A stretch of 64,000 bases of DNA from Planococcus sp. MSAK28401. GTDB taxonomy: Bacteria; Bacillota; Bacilli; Bacillales_A; Planococcaceae. The translations under genes were made by a program, and so were the position numbers. Under the pieces are notes generated by a model. That model saw nothing but the letters and a program-made list of their open reading frames with translations, was not told the DNA's origin and made no database searches. Positions 56,037 through 64,000 of this stretch are shown piece by piece. Location of the stretch: positions 1,593,501 to 1,657,500 of the forward strand of contig NZ_JAAMTH010000001.1 of NCBI RefSeq assembly GCF_018283455.1, given 5' to 3'. Numbering within the stretch: position 1 is the first letter of the stretch; each line of letters opens with the position of its first letter.

Positions 56037-56435
56037 ATGAAGAAAGTCGATCATATCGGAATCGCGGTTAAAGATTTAGAGCAGGTCTTGCCTTATTACA
56101 CAGAGACACTCGGGTGCCCGTTGATGAAAATCGAGGAAGTCGAGGGGCAGAAAGTGAAAGTGGCGTTCATCGATGCCGGCAACATCAAGCTGGAATTACT
56201 CGAGCCGATGAGCGAAGACAGCCCGATCCATAAATTCATCGAGAAAAAAGGCGAAGGCATCCATCATATCGCATTCGGTGTCGACGGCATTGAAGAACGC
56301 ATGGCGGAACTTCGTGAAAACGGTGTCAAATTATTGAGTGATGAACCGAAACCGGGTGCGGGCGGGGCAATGGTCGCTTTTTTGCACCCGAAATCATCAA
56401 ACGGCGTCTTGTACGAACTTTGCGAAAAGAAGTGA
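56037..56435 (+). CDS. mce: Methylmalonyl-CoA epimerase
   Basis: A 132-residue vicinal-oxygen-chelate protein that converts (S)- to (R)-methylmalonyl-CoA, linking the carboxylase to the mutase. The front VDHIGIAVKDLEQVLPYYTETLG and the IHHIAFGVDGIEERM and GVLYELCE segments carry the metal ligands (His, His, Glu). An AGGAAGTG site precedes the ATG. The carboxyltransferase gene follows by 15 bases. Confidence 0.94.
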   Translation: MKKVDHIGIAVKDLEQVLPYYTETLGCPLMKIEEVEGQKVKVAFIDAGNIKLELLEPMSEDSPIHKFIEKKGEGIHHIAFGVDGIEERMAELRENGVKLLSDEPKPGAGGAMVAFLHPKSSNGVLYELCEKK

Positions 56436-56450
56436 CAGAGGAGTGGGGAA

Positions 56451-57992
56451 ATGGACATTTATGAACGCATCAATGAGTTGTATGACAGAAAAAGAGAAAT
56501 CGAACTGGGGGGCGGAGAAGCCCGGATCGATAAGCAGCACGCAAAAGGCAAACTGACCGCACGCGAACGTATCGACTTGTTGCTCGATGAAGACAGCTTT
56601 GTCGAGCTAAGCCCATTCGTTGAACACCGGACGACTGATTTTGGCATGGCTAAAGGGCCAGGTGAAGGCGTCGTTACTGGATATGGGAAAGTAAACGGCC
56701 GCCCAATTTACTTGTTTTCACAGGATTTCACCGTTTTTGGCGGCGCATTGGGTGAAATGCACGCGAAAAAAATCGCCAACGTCATGGACATGGCGGCGAA
56801 AAATGGTGCTCCGTTTATCGGCTTGAACGATTCCGGCGGCGCCCGCATCCAGGAAGGCGTGTTATCGCTTGATGGCTACGGACATATTTTCTACCGCAAT
56901 TCGATTTATTCGGGGGTCATCCCGCAAATCTCCGTGATTATGGGGCCATCTGCAGGCGGTGCGGTCTATTCTCCGGCGATCACAGATTTTGTCTTCATGG
57001 TCGACAAAACGAGCCAGATGTTCATCACGGGACCGAAAGTCATCGAAACGGTCACCGGAGAAAAAATCTCCTCTGAGGATCTCGGGGGATCGCGTGTACA
57101 TACCGCCATCAGCGGAAACGCCCATTTCCGTTCAGGTTCAGAACAAGAAGTTCTCGAAATGGTGCGCCAATTGGTCAGCTATTTGCCGCAGAACAATCAG
57201 GAGATGCCGCCGCGTCTTGAAGTCGACAATGAAGACGATTACCGCCCGGATCTGGCTGATATCGTCCCTTACGAAGCCATTCGCCCATATGACGTCCGGA
57301 AAGTCGTTGAACAAGTTGTCGACAAGGACAGCTTCATGGAAGTACAACCGGAATTCGCCCGCAATATCGTCATCGGCCTTGCCCGTATCAAAGGCGAAAC
57401 GGTCGGGCTCGTGTGCAACCAGCCGAAAGTGATGGCAGGCGGACTCGATATCGATTCTTCCGATAAAGCAGCGCGGTTCATCCGCTTCTGCGATAGCTTC
57501 AATATCCCGCTCATTACGTTCGAAGATGTCACTGGGTTCTTCCCGGGCATCAAACAAGAGCACGGCGGCATCATCCGCCACGGGGCAAAAATCCTCTATG
57601 CATATTCGGAAGCGACCGTTCCGAAAATGACCGTCATTTTGCGCAAAGCTTACGGCGGTGCCTACGTGGCGCTTAACTCGAAATCGATCGGAGCGGATTT
57701 GGTGTTCTCTTGGCCGAATGCCGAAATCGCGGTCATGGGCCCGAACGGCGCAGCGAATATCATCTTCGCACGTGAAATCGACGCAAGCGATGATCCGGAA
57801 GCGACGCGTGCGGCAAAAATCGAAGAATACCGCGAGAAATTCGCAAATCCTTATGTTGCCGCATCACGCGGCATGGTTGATGACGTCATCGACCCACGTG
57901 AAACCCGCATCAAACTCATCCAAGCGCTCGAGATGATGCGCAACAAAAAAGACGAACGGCCGAAGAAAAAACACGGCAATATGCCGTTATAA
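56451..57992 (+). CDS. Acyl-CoA (propionyl-CoA) carboxylase carboxyltransferase subunit (YqjD)
   Basis: A 513-residue biotin-dependent carboxyltransferase with two crotonase-fold halves. It starts IYERINELYDRKREIELGGGE; GLNDSGGARIQEGV and TGPKVIETVTGEKIS lie in the first half and FEDVTGFFPGIKQEHGGIIRHGAK and LRKAYGGAYVAL in the second, with glycine-rich oxyanion loops. Next to the epimerase it most likely makes methylmalonyl-CoA from propionyl-CoA, with AccC/AccB or an unseen biotin carboxylase. Decarboxylase alpha subunits look alike, so the direction is inferred. Confidence 0.9.
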   Translation: MDIYERINELYDRKREIELGGGEARIDKQHAKGKLTARERIDLLLDEDSFVELSPFVEHRTTDFGMAKGPGEGVVTGYGKVNGRPIYLFSQDFTVFGGALGEMHAKKIANVMDMAAKNGAPFIGLNDSGGARIQEGVLSLDGYGHIFYRNSIYSGVIPQISVIMGPSAGGAVYSPAITDFVFMVDKTSQMFITGPKVIETVTGEKISSEDLGGSRVHTAISGNAHFRSGSEQEVLEMVRQLVSYLPQNNQEMPPRLEVDNEDDYRPDLADIVPYEAIRPYDVRKVVEQVVDKDSFMEVQPEFARNIVIGLARIKGETVGLVCNQPKVMAGGLDIDSSDKAARFIRFCDSFNIPLITFEDVTGFFPGIKQEHGGIIRHGAKILYAYSEATVPKMTVILRKAYGGAYVALNSKSIGADLVFSWPNAEIAVMGPNGAANIIFAREIDASDDPEATRAAKIEEYREKFANPYVAASRGMVDDVIDPRETRIKLIQALEMMRNKKDERPKKKHGNMPL

Positions 57993-58006
57993 AAGACTTT
58001 ACGACC

Positions 58007-58034
58007 AATCTCTTCCTGTTAAAGGGAAGAGATT
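58007..58034 (+). other. Hairpin after the carboxyltransferase gene
   Basis: AATCTCTTCC and GGAAGAGATT pair perfectly (10 bp) with an 8 nt loop but no U tract; possibly a weak terminator or 3' stabiliser. Confidence 0.5.
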
Positions 58035-58114
58035 GATGCGTTTTGCATGAAGTCGACAGGGGCTAAGGCTATAATAGGAACTGGACTAAATGGAATAGAA
58101 GAGGAGTTTTTGGA

Positions 58115-59233
58115 ATGAAAACCGATCGCTTATTGGAAGAATTTTTGGAGCTTGTACAAATTGACTCCGAAACAAAAGAAGAAGCCGCCATTGCGGAAAT
58201 ATTGACGAACAAGCTGGAAGCTCTTGGCTTCAGCGTAGTCGAAGACGATTCGAAACAACGCACGGGACACGGCGCAGGAAATTTAGTGGCGACACTTGAA
58301 GGTGCGAAAAAAGACGCGCCGCCGATTTATTTCACCGTACATATGGATACAGTCGTGCCAGGCAAAGGCATCAAGCCGGAAGTCCGCGACGGCTATGTAT
58401 ATTCAGACGGCACGACTATCCTCGGAGCTGATGACAAGGCTGGCATCGCAGCGTTATTGGAACTTGCACGCCATTTGTCAGAAGAAAACGTCGAGCACGG
58501 GGATATCCAATTCCTCATCACAGCTGGCGAAGAAAGTGGATTGGTCGGGGCGAAAGAATTCGACGCATCCCTATTGAAAGCGAAATTTGGCTACGCAGTC
58601 GATAGCGACGGCCAAGTTGGCGGAATCGTCACATCTGCGCCGAATCAAGCGAAATTATGGACAACGATCTACGGCAAGACCGCCCATGCCGGCGTCGCGC
58701 CAGAAAAAGGTGTCTCCGCCATCACCATCGCTTCAAAAGCAATCGCGCGCATGAAACTCGGCCGCATCGATGAAGAAACGACCGCCAACATCGGCCGCTT
58801 CGAAGGCGGCAAAGCGACCAACATCGTTTGCGATGAAGTCCATATCTTGTCTGAAGCGCGCTCGATCAGCGAAGACAAACTGGCAGACCAAACGGCGCAT
58901 ATGGAATCCGTATTCGAAGATATTGCCAAGGAAATGGGCGGTCGTGCGGAAACAGACGTCCAACTCATGTACCCAGGCTTCCGTTTTGATGAAATGGACC
59001 CTGTTGTAGATATCGCGAAAACCGCAGCTGATCGCATCGGGCGCCCATCGCCTGTGCTTACAAGCGGAGGCGGAAGTGATGCCAATATCATCAACGGCCA
59101 CGGCGTCCCGACGGTCAATCTATGTGTCGGCTATGAAGAAATCCACACAACGAACGAACGCATGCCGGTCCTAGAGCTTGAGAAACTGACCGAGCTATTG
59201 GTCGAAATCGTCAAAGAAGCAGCCACGCGTTAA
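58115..59233 (+). CDS. M20 family metallopeptidase (YqjE, PepT-like)
   Basis: A 372-residue dizinc peptidase, cytoplasmic. Zinc ligands occur in FTVHMDTVVPGKG, TTILGADDKAGIAALLE, the catalytic Glu pair in TAGEESGLVGA and YAVDSDG. The inserted dimerisation domain follows (KTAHAGVAPEKG). It resembles tripeptidase PepT and YqjE; the substrate is unknown. GAGGAG lies eight bases before the ATG. It ends at a long terminator. Confidence 0.9.
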   Translation: MKTDRLLEEFLELVQIDSETKEEAAIAEILTNKLEALGFSVVEDDSKQRTGHGAGNLVATLEGAKKDAPPIYFTVHMDTVVPGKGIKPEVRDGYVYSDGTTILGADDKAGIAALLELARHLSEENVEHGDIQFLITAGEESGLVGAKEFDASLLKAKFGYAVDSDGQVGGIVTSAPNQAKLWTTIYGKTAHAGVAPEKGVSAITIASKAIARMKLGRIDEETTANIGRFEGGKATNIVCDEVHILSEARSISEDKLADQTAHMESVFEDIAKEMGGRAETDVQLMYPGFRFDEMDPVVDIAKTAADRIGRPSPVLTSGGGSDANIINGHGVPTVNLCVGYEEIHTTNERMPVLELEKLTELLVEIVKEAATR

Positions 59234-59241
59234 TCAAACCA

Positions 59242-59293
59242 TAACAACTGCCCTCGAAGACCATTCAATATGGTTTTTGGGGGCAGTTGTTTG
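59242..59293 (+). terminator. Long terminator hairpin after yqjE
   Basis: ACAACTGCCC pairs with GGGCAGTTGT; ACCAT/ATGGT pairs inside. A T-rich end follows. Confidence 0.85.
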
Positions 59294-59323
59294 TGTATAG
59301 AAATGTTCTGGAGATTGCGCTGC

Positions 59324-59430
59324 AAGGGGACGCTTTCCGGAGGGCTCGCATTGAGCCGCTTCGATCGCTGCGCGCTCTGCAGGGTCTCAATTGTCTCGCT
59401 GATCCTCCCGGAGTCGCCCCTTTCCGCTCC
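59324..59430. repeat. Intergenic palindromic repeat, Bacillaceae/Planococcaceae type (copy 2)
   Basis: GGGGACGCTTTCCGGAGGG at the left and CCTCCCGGAGTCGCCCC at the right form an imperfect palindrome with GAGCCGCTTCG and GCAGGGTCTCA between, the same order of blocks as the element at 22163-22330. No coding function is seen. The stretch 59430-59545 shows nothing recognisable. Confidence 0.6.
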
Positions 59431-59544
59431 ATCTCTAAGTGTAGTGTGGAATTGAAATTCTTCTGACATTGAAATTAGCATGAGCAGTTTTGGACAGCTT
59501 TGAATATATAAATTGAATAGATACTAAGCATCTTTGTATCTATC

Positions 59545-59991
59545 AAGTTCAATTAAGCGTCTCCAAATCGGATGAAGACAATTAACAATGGTACTTCCTC
59601 GCATGCAAAATATAGTGAAATCTAAAAGCCGAACCGCGCATAAGGGCGAGCCGACGCAATAAGACAAGCGCTCTTCTTGGCTTATTGCCAAAGGCCAGCC
59701 CAAAGCGGAAGGCGGCTACTTAAAGGTGAAACAAACAGTGAACAACACACCACGCTCACAAGTCTAAATAAGCGATGTCCACCAGTGGATGAATTCAAAC
59801 GAAAAGACACATCATCGCATGCAATATCCAATGAAATAGAAAAGCCGAACAGCGCATAAGGGCGAGCCGAAACAATAAGACAAGTGTTCTTCTTGGCTTA
59901 TTGTGAGAGGCCAGCCCAAAGCGGGAGGCGGCTATTCAAAGATGAAAAAAACAACGGTCAGCACACCACGCTTACAAGTCCAACTAAGCAC
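59545..59991. repeat. 215 bp tandem repeat with conserved nested hairpin
   Basis: The unit starts AAGT..AA..AAGC at 59545, 59760 and 59976 (periods 215 and 216), giving two full copies and a partial third. Each copy holds a fold AGCCG...CGGCT, GGGCGAGCC/GGCCAGCCC, CAATAAG/CTTATTG and CAAG/CTTG. Differences in this core between copies (for example GACG to GAAA, CCAAA to TGAGA, CGCTCTT to TGTTCTT) fall in loops; the stems do not change. No gene is supported. Confidence 0.8.
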
Positions 59992-60047
59992 TAATTCTAT
60001 TTAGCAAAGTTTATTAAATCTAGCACAAATCCATTGAAACTGGAAAG

Positions 60048-60078
60048 GGTGAACAGGATGCCTGTTCGCCTATTTTTT
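60048..60078 (+). terminator. Hairpin with T tract upstream of dinB
   Basis: GGTGAACAGG and CCTGTTCGCC pair (one G-U) around ATG, followed by TATTTTTT. It looks like a terminator closing the repeat region. It is not a LexA box, as the GAAC/GTTC spacing is 9, not 4. Confidence 0.65.
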
Positions 60079-60115
60079 GATACACTGAAAGAAAAAGGAA
60101 AGCGAAGCGATTGTT

Positions 60116-61357
60116 ATGGCGGGGCGAGTTATTTTCCACATTGATATGAATAGCTTTTATGCATCCGTCGAGCAGGCACATGATCCGTCGCTGAAAGGAA
60201 AAGCTCTGGCGATTGCGGGAAATCCGAAAGAACGCAAAGGCATCATCGTCACTTGTTCTTACGAGGCGCGGGCGCATGGCATATACACGACAATGCAAGT
60301 GCACGAGGCGAAGAAGAAATATCCGGGGCTGTTGCTGATGCCGCCGAACTTCGACCGCTACCGGGAAGCGTCGCGGCAAATGTTCGAGATCTTGCGCACC
60401 TATACCGATGCCGTCGAGCCGGTGTCGATCGATGAAGCCTATATCGACGTGACGGAACTATCGGCTGACCGGCATCCGGTGGATATTGCTGAAGAGCTGC
60501 AGCAGCGCATCCTGAAGGAATTGGACCTGCCGTGTTCCATCGGCATCGCGCCGAATAAATTCCTCGCCAAAACGGCGTCCGATATGAAAAAGCCACTCGG
60601 CATCACTATTCTCAGGAAACGCGATATCCAGCGCATCCTATGGCCAAGAGAAGTCATTGAAATGCACGGCATCGGGGAAAGCACCGCGAAAAAGCTCAAT
60701 AGCTTGAAACTGTATACCATCGGCGATTTGGCGAAGGCGCCCGATGGCTTGATTAAAGAGAAAATGGGGAAAAACGGCGTGCGGCTGCAGGCGCGCGCCA
60801 GAGGGGAAGACAGCCGTGAAGTCGATCCAGATTCGATTTATGACCGCAAAAGTGTCGGCACCTCGACAACTTTGCCATTCGATGAGACTGACCTGGATAG
60901 CTTACAGAAAATATTCCGAACACTTAGCGCGAAAGTCGCGGCCAGGCTCCATGCGAAAAACCTGGCAGGGCCAACTGTCAGCATCCAAACGCGCAGTGGA
61001 GACTGGAAAAACCGCACCCGTAGCGTCACCTTGAACAATACCGTATGGAAAGAGCAAGACATCATGGTACAGGCGTGGCAATTGTTCGAAACGCATTGGA
61101 ACGGGGAACCGCTACGGCTTGTTGGCGTGACCGTCTCAAATGTCGTCGATAAAGGCGACATGACTGAGCAATTATCACTCTTCAATTTTGAAGAACACGC
61201 GAAAGATGAACCGATTCTGGATTTGGTCGCCAAACTCGAAAGCCGTTTCGGCAAAGGCTCCGTCTCTAGGGGAATACCGTATCATCAATCGAAGCATGAC
61301 GCACAAACCAGCTTAAGCAAAGATTTCTTGAGCGATCATGAGAGGAAGAAACGCTAA
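60116..61357 (+). CDS. dinB: DNA polymerase IV (Y-family translesion polymerase)
   Basis: A 413-residue DinB-type polymerase that bypasses damaged template bases. Catalytic acids lie in FHIDMNSFYASVE and VSIDEAYIDVT; the helix-hairpin-helix region is IEMHGIGESTAKKLNSL and the little-finger domain follows to the end (SLFNFEE is the likely beta-clamp contact). The ATG at 60116 is used although the nearest purine-rich site (AAAGGAAAG) is rather far upstream. rnz starts within its stop codon. Confidence 0.93.
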   Translation: MAGRVIFHIDMNSFYASVEQAHDPSLKGKALAIAGNPKERKGIIVTCSYEARAHGIYTTMQVHEAKKKYPGLLLMPPNFDRYREASRQMFEILRTYTDAVEPVSIDEAYIDVTELSADRHPVDIAEELQQRILKELDLPCSIGIAPNKFLAKTASDMKKPLGITILRKRDIQRILWPREVIEMHGIGESTAKKLNSLKLYTIGDLAKAPDGLIKEKMGKNGVRLQARARGEDSREVDPDSIYDRKSVGTSTTLPFDETDLDSLQKIFRTLSAKVAARLHAKNLAGPTVSIQTRSGDWKNRTRSVTLNNTVWKEQDIMVQAWQLFETHWNGEPLRLVGVTVSNVVDKGDMTEQLSLFNFEEHAKDEPILDLVAKLESRFGKGSVSRGIPYHQSKHDAQTSLSKDFLSDHERKKR

Positions 61358-62310
61358 TGCAAGTTTTATTTTTAGGAACAGGGGCGGGCATGCCGTCGAA
61401 ACAACGCAATACTTCGGCGCTCGCCTTGAAATTACATGAAGAACGGGGAGCTGTCTGGCTGTTTGACTGCGGGGAAGCGGTCCAGCATCAGATCCTCGAA
61501 ACGACCCTCAAGCCGAGAAAAATTGAGAAGATCTTCATTACCCATATGCACGGTGACCATATTTTTGGCTTACCGGGGCTGTTGGGATCGCGTTCGTTCC
61601 AAGGCGGCGATGAACCGCTCGACCTGTACGGGCCGAAAGAGCTGAAGGAATACGTGGAGATGACCCTGCGCTTAAGCCGGACGCATTTGACTTACCCGAT
61701 CCGTTTCCATGAAGTAAAAGAAGGTATTATTTTTGAAGATGACACGATGACCGTCGAAGCGGGTCTCTTGGCGCACGTCATCCCGACTTACGGCTATCGC
61801 ATCAAGCAAAAACCGTTATTGCCGAAGCTCGATATGGACAAAGCGAAACAGCTCGGTGTTCCGAAGGGCCCGCTGCTTGCCAAGTTAAAGGCGGGCGAAA
61901 CCATAGAACTTGAGGATGGCCGAAAAGTGGAATCCAAAGAAGTGACGGACCCGGCAGAACCCGGCTTTACGGTCGCGATTCTCGGTGATACCCAGTACTG
62001 CCTTAAGTCGGAACAATTATCGCAAGATGCCGACCTGGTCGTCCATGAAGCGACGTTCGACGGCGAAACGGAAAAACTCGCTAAGGAATACGGCCATTCG
62101 ACGACTTTGGATGCGGCCAACGTGGCGAGACGTGCCGGTGCACAAAAGCTTATCGTCAACCATATGAGTGCGAGGTTTATGCCGGAACATGAGAAGGATT
62201 TATTGAAAAGCATGCGTCAAGTCCATGAAAACAGCGAAATTGCCCACGATTTTGATGAATTTGGTTGGAATAAAAAAGATCGTCAAATGGTAAAAATTCT
62301 AGAAAATTAA
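61357..62310 (+). CDS. rnz: Ribonuclease Z
   Basis: RNase Z (317 residues) trims the 3' trailer of tRNA precursors that lack an encoded CCA. The metallo-beta-lactamase motif is THMHGDHIFGLPGLL, with LFLGTGAGMPSKQRN at the start, an exosite-like insertion in the middle (KLKAGETIELEDG) and GDTQYC and NHMSARF near the end. The ATG overlaps the dinB stop (TAATG), so the two are coupled. Confidence 0.95.
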   Translation: MQVLFLGTGAGMPSKQRNTSALALKLHEERGAVWLFDCGEAVQHQILETTLKPRKIEKIFITHMHGDHIFGLPGLLGSRSFQGGDEPLDLYGPKELKEYVEMTLRLSRTHLTYPIRFHEVKEGIIFEDDTMTVEAGLLAHVIPTYGYRIKQKPLLPKLDMDKAKQLGVPKGPLLAKLKAGETIELEDGRKVESKEVTDPAEPGFTVAILGDTQYCLKSEQLSQDADLVVHEATFDGETEKLAKEYGHSTTLDAANVARRAGAQKLIVNHMSARFMPEHEKDLLKSMRQVHENSEIAHDFDEFGWNKKDRQMVKILEN

Positions 62311-62397
62311 TGTAACAAGCGTTTTCCGGTTGTTTTCGATAGAATCGAACGAAGCAGCAAGGAAAACGTTTTTTATTAGCGAAAGGAAGTGCGGAAC

Positions 62398-63105
62398 ATG
62401 GATTTCCATACAGTCATGCAAGAACTGGAAGCTTTAGGGAAAGAACGGACGAAAAAAATGTACCTGTCGAGCGGAGCGAAAGAACCGGTGTTCGGCGTAG
62501 CCACAGGCGCGATGAAGCCGATTGCCAAGCAAATCAAAATCGATCAGCCTTTAGCAGAACAATTGTATGCGACCGGCAATTACGACGCCATGTATTTTGC
62601 AGGCATTATCGCCGACCCGAAAGCGATGACGGAAGCTGATTTCGACCGCTGGATGGACGGGGCTTATTTCTATATGCTGTCAGATTATGTTGTGGCGGTC
62701 ACCTTGTCGGAATCCGATATCGCGCAGCAAGTTGCCGATAAATGGATTGCAAGCGGCGATGAGCTGCGCATGTCTGCCGGCTGGAGCTGTTATTGCTGGC
62801 TGCTCGGCAACCGCAAGGACAGTGAATTCAAGGAAGACAAAATTTCCGCCATGCTGGATACGGTGAAAGAAACGATCCACGAATCCCCTGAACGGACGAA
62901 AGCATCGATGAATAATTTTCTCTACACCGTTGGTATTTCCTATAAGCCTTTGAGCGACAAAGCTGCCGAAACTGCAAAAGCTGTAGGGAAAGTCGAGCTC
63001 AAACGGGAAAACAGAAAACCAACACAGCTCTATGCCTATGACAGCATCCAGCAAGGCTTAGAAAAGGGACGCCTTGGATTTAAGCGCAAATTTGTTAGAT
63101 GTTAA
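62398..63105 (+). CDS. AlkD-like DNA alkylation repair protein
   Basis: A 235-residue all-helical protein of the DNA alkylation repair (HEAT-like) family. It begins DFHTVMQELEALGKERTKKMYLSSGAKEPVFG, which fits this family. Members such as AlkD remove bulky or charged alkyl bases by DNA binding without base flipping. Substrate is not deducible here. The ATG at 62398 lies about ten bases after GAAAGGAAG; a GTG at 62389 is too close to it. Confidence 0.85.
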   Translation: MDFHTVMQELEALGKERTKKMYLSSGAKEPVFGVATGAMKPIAKQIKIDQPLAEQLYATGNYDAMYFAGIIADPKAMTEADFDRWMDGAYFYMLSDYVVAVTLSESDIAQQVADKWIASGDELRMSAGWSCYCWLLGNRKDSEFKEDKISAMLDTVKETIHESPERTKASMNNFLYTVGISYKPLSDKAAETAKAVGKVELKRENRKPTQLYAYDSIQQGLEKGRLGFKRKFVRC

Positions 63106-63115
63106 TACAGTATAG

Positions 63116-63153
63116 AAAAAGTGCCATCATAAAAAGGATTGGCGCTTTTTTTG
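63116..63153 (+). terminator. Terminator after the AlkD-like gene
   Basis: AAAAAGTGCCA pairs with TTGGCGCTTTTT, then Ts. Confidence 0.88.
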
Positions 63154-63201
63154 TTGAATGACTACTAGTTGACTTCATACATCATTGGAGGAGATGAGAC
63201 T

Positions 63202-63666
63202 TTGTTCAGAGGAATCAGCTTTGAATTACCGAATGACTATGGGAGTTATCTGAAGGACATATTTCAGCCAATCAATATTCAAGGCTTTGAGTGGCACATC
63301 GATAATGTAGAAGCCTTTGCAAGTAGGAATGGAAGTCATACGAACGAGCTGTTTCCACTTAATAGAGAGCGACTGACAGGTTTAGAGCTCAAGAAAGTAA
63401 TCGAAACCGAACAGGCTTATGTGATTTTTGCAGAACTTCGCTCTTTTCAGGGGCCTGTTACTTCACATCCTGAAACTTACGAAGAGTTTGCTGCAAGCGA
63501 CTGCCAATTGGTCCTACTAATAGTCGATACGATCTATACGACGATCTATTGCAAAGATCAGCAAATGCTCCATGCGCTCTATGAGAACGCACGCAGTTTT
63601 GGTTTTCGTGATTTGGAATATTTGAATGAACAAAACGATTCGCGTACCAGGCTTTCAGTGTGGTGA
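63202..63666 (+). CDS. DUF2691 family protein
   Basis: A 154-residue protein, MFRGISFELPNDYGSYLKDI..., matching the DUF2691 pattern (RGI.FE.PN.YG at the start, then a YVIFAELRSF strand and a CQLVLLIVDTIYTTIYCK strand). The function is unknown. A TTG at 63202, eight bases after GGAGGAG, is the best start; an upstream TTG would place that ribosome site inside the gene. Base composition is clearly AT-richer than the genes before, suggesting accessory DNA. Confidence 0.75.
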   Translation: MFRGISFELPNDYGSYLKDIFQPINIQGFEWHIDNVEAFASRNGSHTNELFPLNRERLTGLELKKVIETEQAYVIFAELRSFQGPVTSHPETYEEFAASDCQLVLLIVDTIYTTIYCKDQQMLHALYENARSFGFRDLEYLNEQNDSRTRLSVW

Positions 63667-63681
63667 ATGAGGAGGGTATCT

Positions 63682-64000
63682 ATGGCCGAGCGAATTGAGG
63701 AACAAGTGCTATATACTGTAGAGAAAAAAGAAACTGGATCTGTGCAAATATTTGATGCAGATTGGACAGTAAATGATGGGTTAGCCATTGTTTTAGAGAA
63801 GAACAAACAATCGTGGATCCAATTAAATGGTGTAGATATAAAACTGAGCTTTCAAAGAAACTTCCACAGTATTAGATGGATTGATTCAACAAATTTAATC
63901 GTGAGTGCTTTTTCTGATCACCCCACCAGAGAAAACAGCAACCTGGAACAATTTATTATAAATAGAGAAGGCAAGATTATGGAAACCCTTTACGCAGGTG
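63682..64000 (+). CDS. Hypothetical protein, 3' truncated by window edge
   Basis: An ATG at 63682, eight bases after GGAGGG, opens a frame that stays open to the window end (106 codons). It starts MAERIEEQVLYTVEKKETG and continues with alternating strands such as NDGLAIVLEKNKQSW and IRWIDSTNLIVSAF. This looks beta-rich, perhaps propeller-like, but I do not recognise the family. It is AT-rich and lies 15 bases after the DUF2691 gene, so the two are probably co-transcribed. Confidence 0.65.
   Translation, partial: MAERIEEQVLYTVEKKETGSVQIFDADWTVNDGLAIVLEKNKQSWIQLNGVDIKLSFQRNFHSIRWIDSTNLIVSAFSDHPTRENSNLEQFIINREGKIMETLYAG

Noticed and set aside
59677-59859. 60-codon frame in the 215 bp repeats
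   Set aside because: It spans the repeat junction, has no ribosome site and does not keep the frame in the next copy.
60048-60070. LexA/SOS box before dinB
   Set aside because: GAAC and GTTC are present but 9 bases apart; the LexA site needs 4. The hairpin with T tract fits a terminator better.
1-64000. tRNA, rRNA, insertion sequence or prophage genes
   Set aside because: None could be supported; no transposase, integrase or phage structural motifs were seen in any translated frame.

Overview
The window comes from a low-to-mid GC Firmicute of the Bacillales, most likely a Planococcaceae member of the Planococcus/Planomicrobium type (inference from gene order, codon use and gene content; no 16S is present). 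The gene order follows the Bacillus subtilis yqg-yqh-yqi-yqj region. Sporulation genes that normally lie inside this block (spoIIIA operon, spoIVB) are missing, while spo0A, the whole comG operon and glycine cleavage are kept. Nearly all genes are on the + strand. I found no rRNA or tRNA genes, CRISPR arrays, prophage or insertion sequences.

Layout. 1-5.2 kb: end of a class B penicillin-binding protein, then the phosphate operon pstS-pstC-pstA-pstB-phoU behind a PhoP box. 5.2-9.8 kb: rpmG, 5-formyl-THF cyclo-ligase, yqgQ, a lipoteichoic acid synthase, yqgX and two small membrane proteins on the minus strand. 9.9-14.3 kb: comGA-GG behind a ComK-type box, then aroK. 14.4-19.1 kb: tandem glycine riboswitch and gcvT-gcvPA-gcvPB, then a rhodanese-fold protein. 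19.4-22.1 kb: class II (B12-dependent) ribonucleotide reductase behind twin NrdR boxes. 22.6-37.1 kb: housekeeping block aroQ, yqhT, efp, accBC, yqhY, nusB, folD, xseAB, ispA, dxs, tlyA, argR, recN, spo0A. 37.2-49.1 kb: glycerophosphodiesterase, bkdR and the branched-chain keto acid operon ptb-bcd-buk-lpdV-bkdAA-bkdAB-bkdB. 49.2-59.2 kb: methylmalonyl-CoA mutase (two subunits), its GTPase chaperone, bacilliredoxin, yqjA, Prli42, methylmalonyl-CoA epimerase, an acyl-CoA carboxyltransferase and an M20 peptidase. 59.3-60.1 kb: non-coding repeats. 60.1-64 kb: DNA polymerase IV, RNase Z, an AlkD-like repair protein and two AT-richer hypothetical genes at the edge.

How the genes connect. Bcd and the BKD complex break down Leu/Ile/Val; Ile and Val yield propionyl-CoA, which the carboxyltransferase (probably with a biotin carboxylase such as AccC/AccB), epimerase and B12-dependent mutase convert to succinyl-CoA. 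Two adenosylcobalamin enzymes (mutase and RNR) therefore lie in one window.

The most unusual signals are: (1) a four-unit tandem array of about 122 bp hairpin elements inside the bkd operon, whose two like units show compensatory base changes; (2) a 215 bp tandem repeat with a nested conserved hairpin upstream of dinB; (3) a BkdR regulator that has lost the sigma-54-contacting GAFTGA loop, next to a target promoter with no -24/-12 element and four TTGCAA copies at exact 10 bp spacing; (4) clean absence of spoIIIA and spoIVB beside a retained spo0A; (5) a probable CTG start for comGD in a CTGA overlap.
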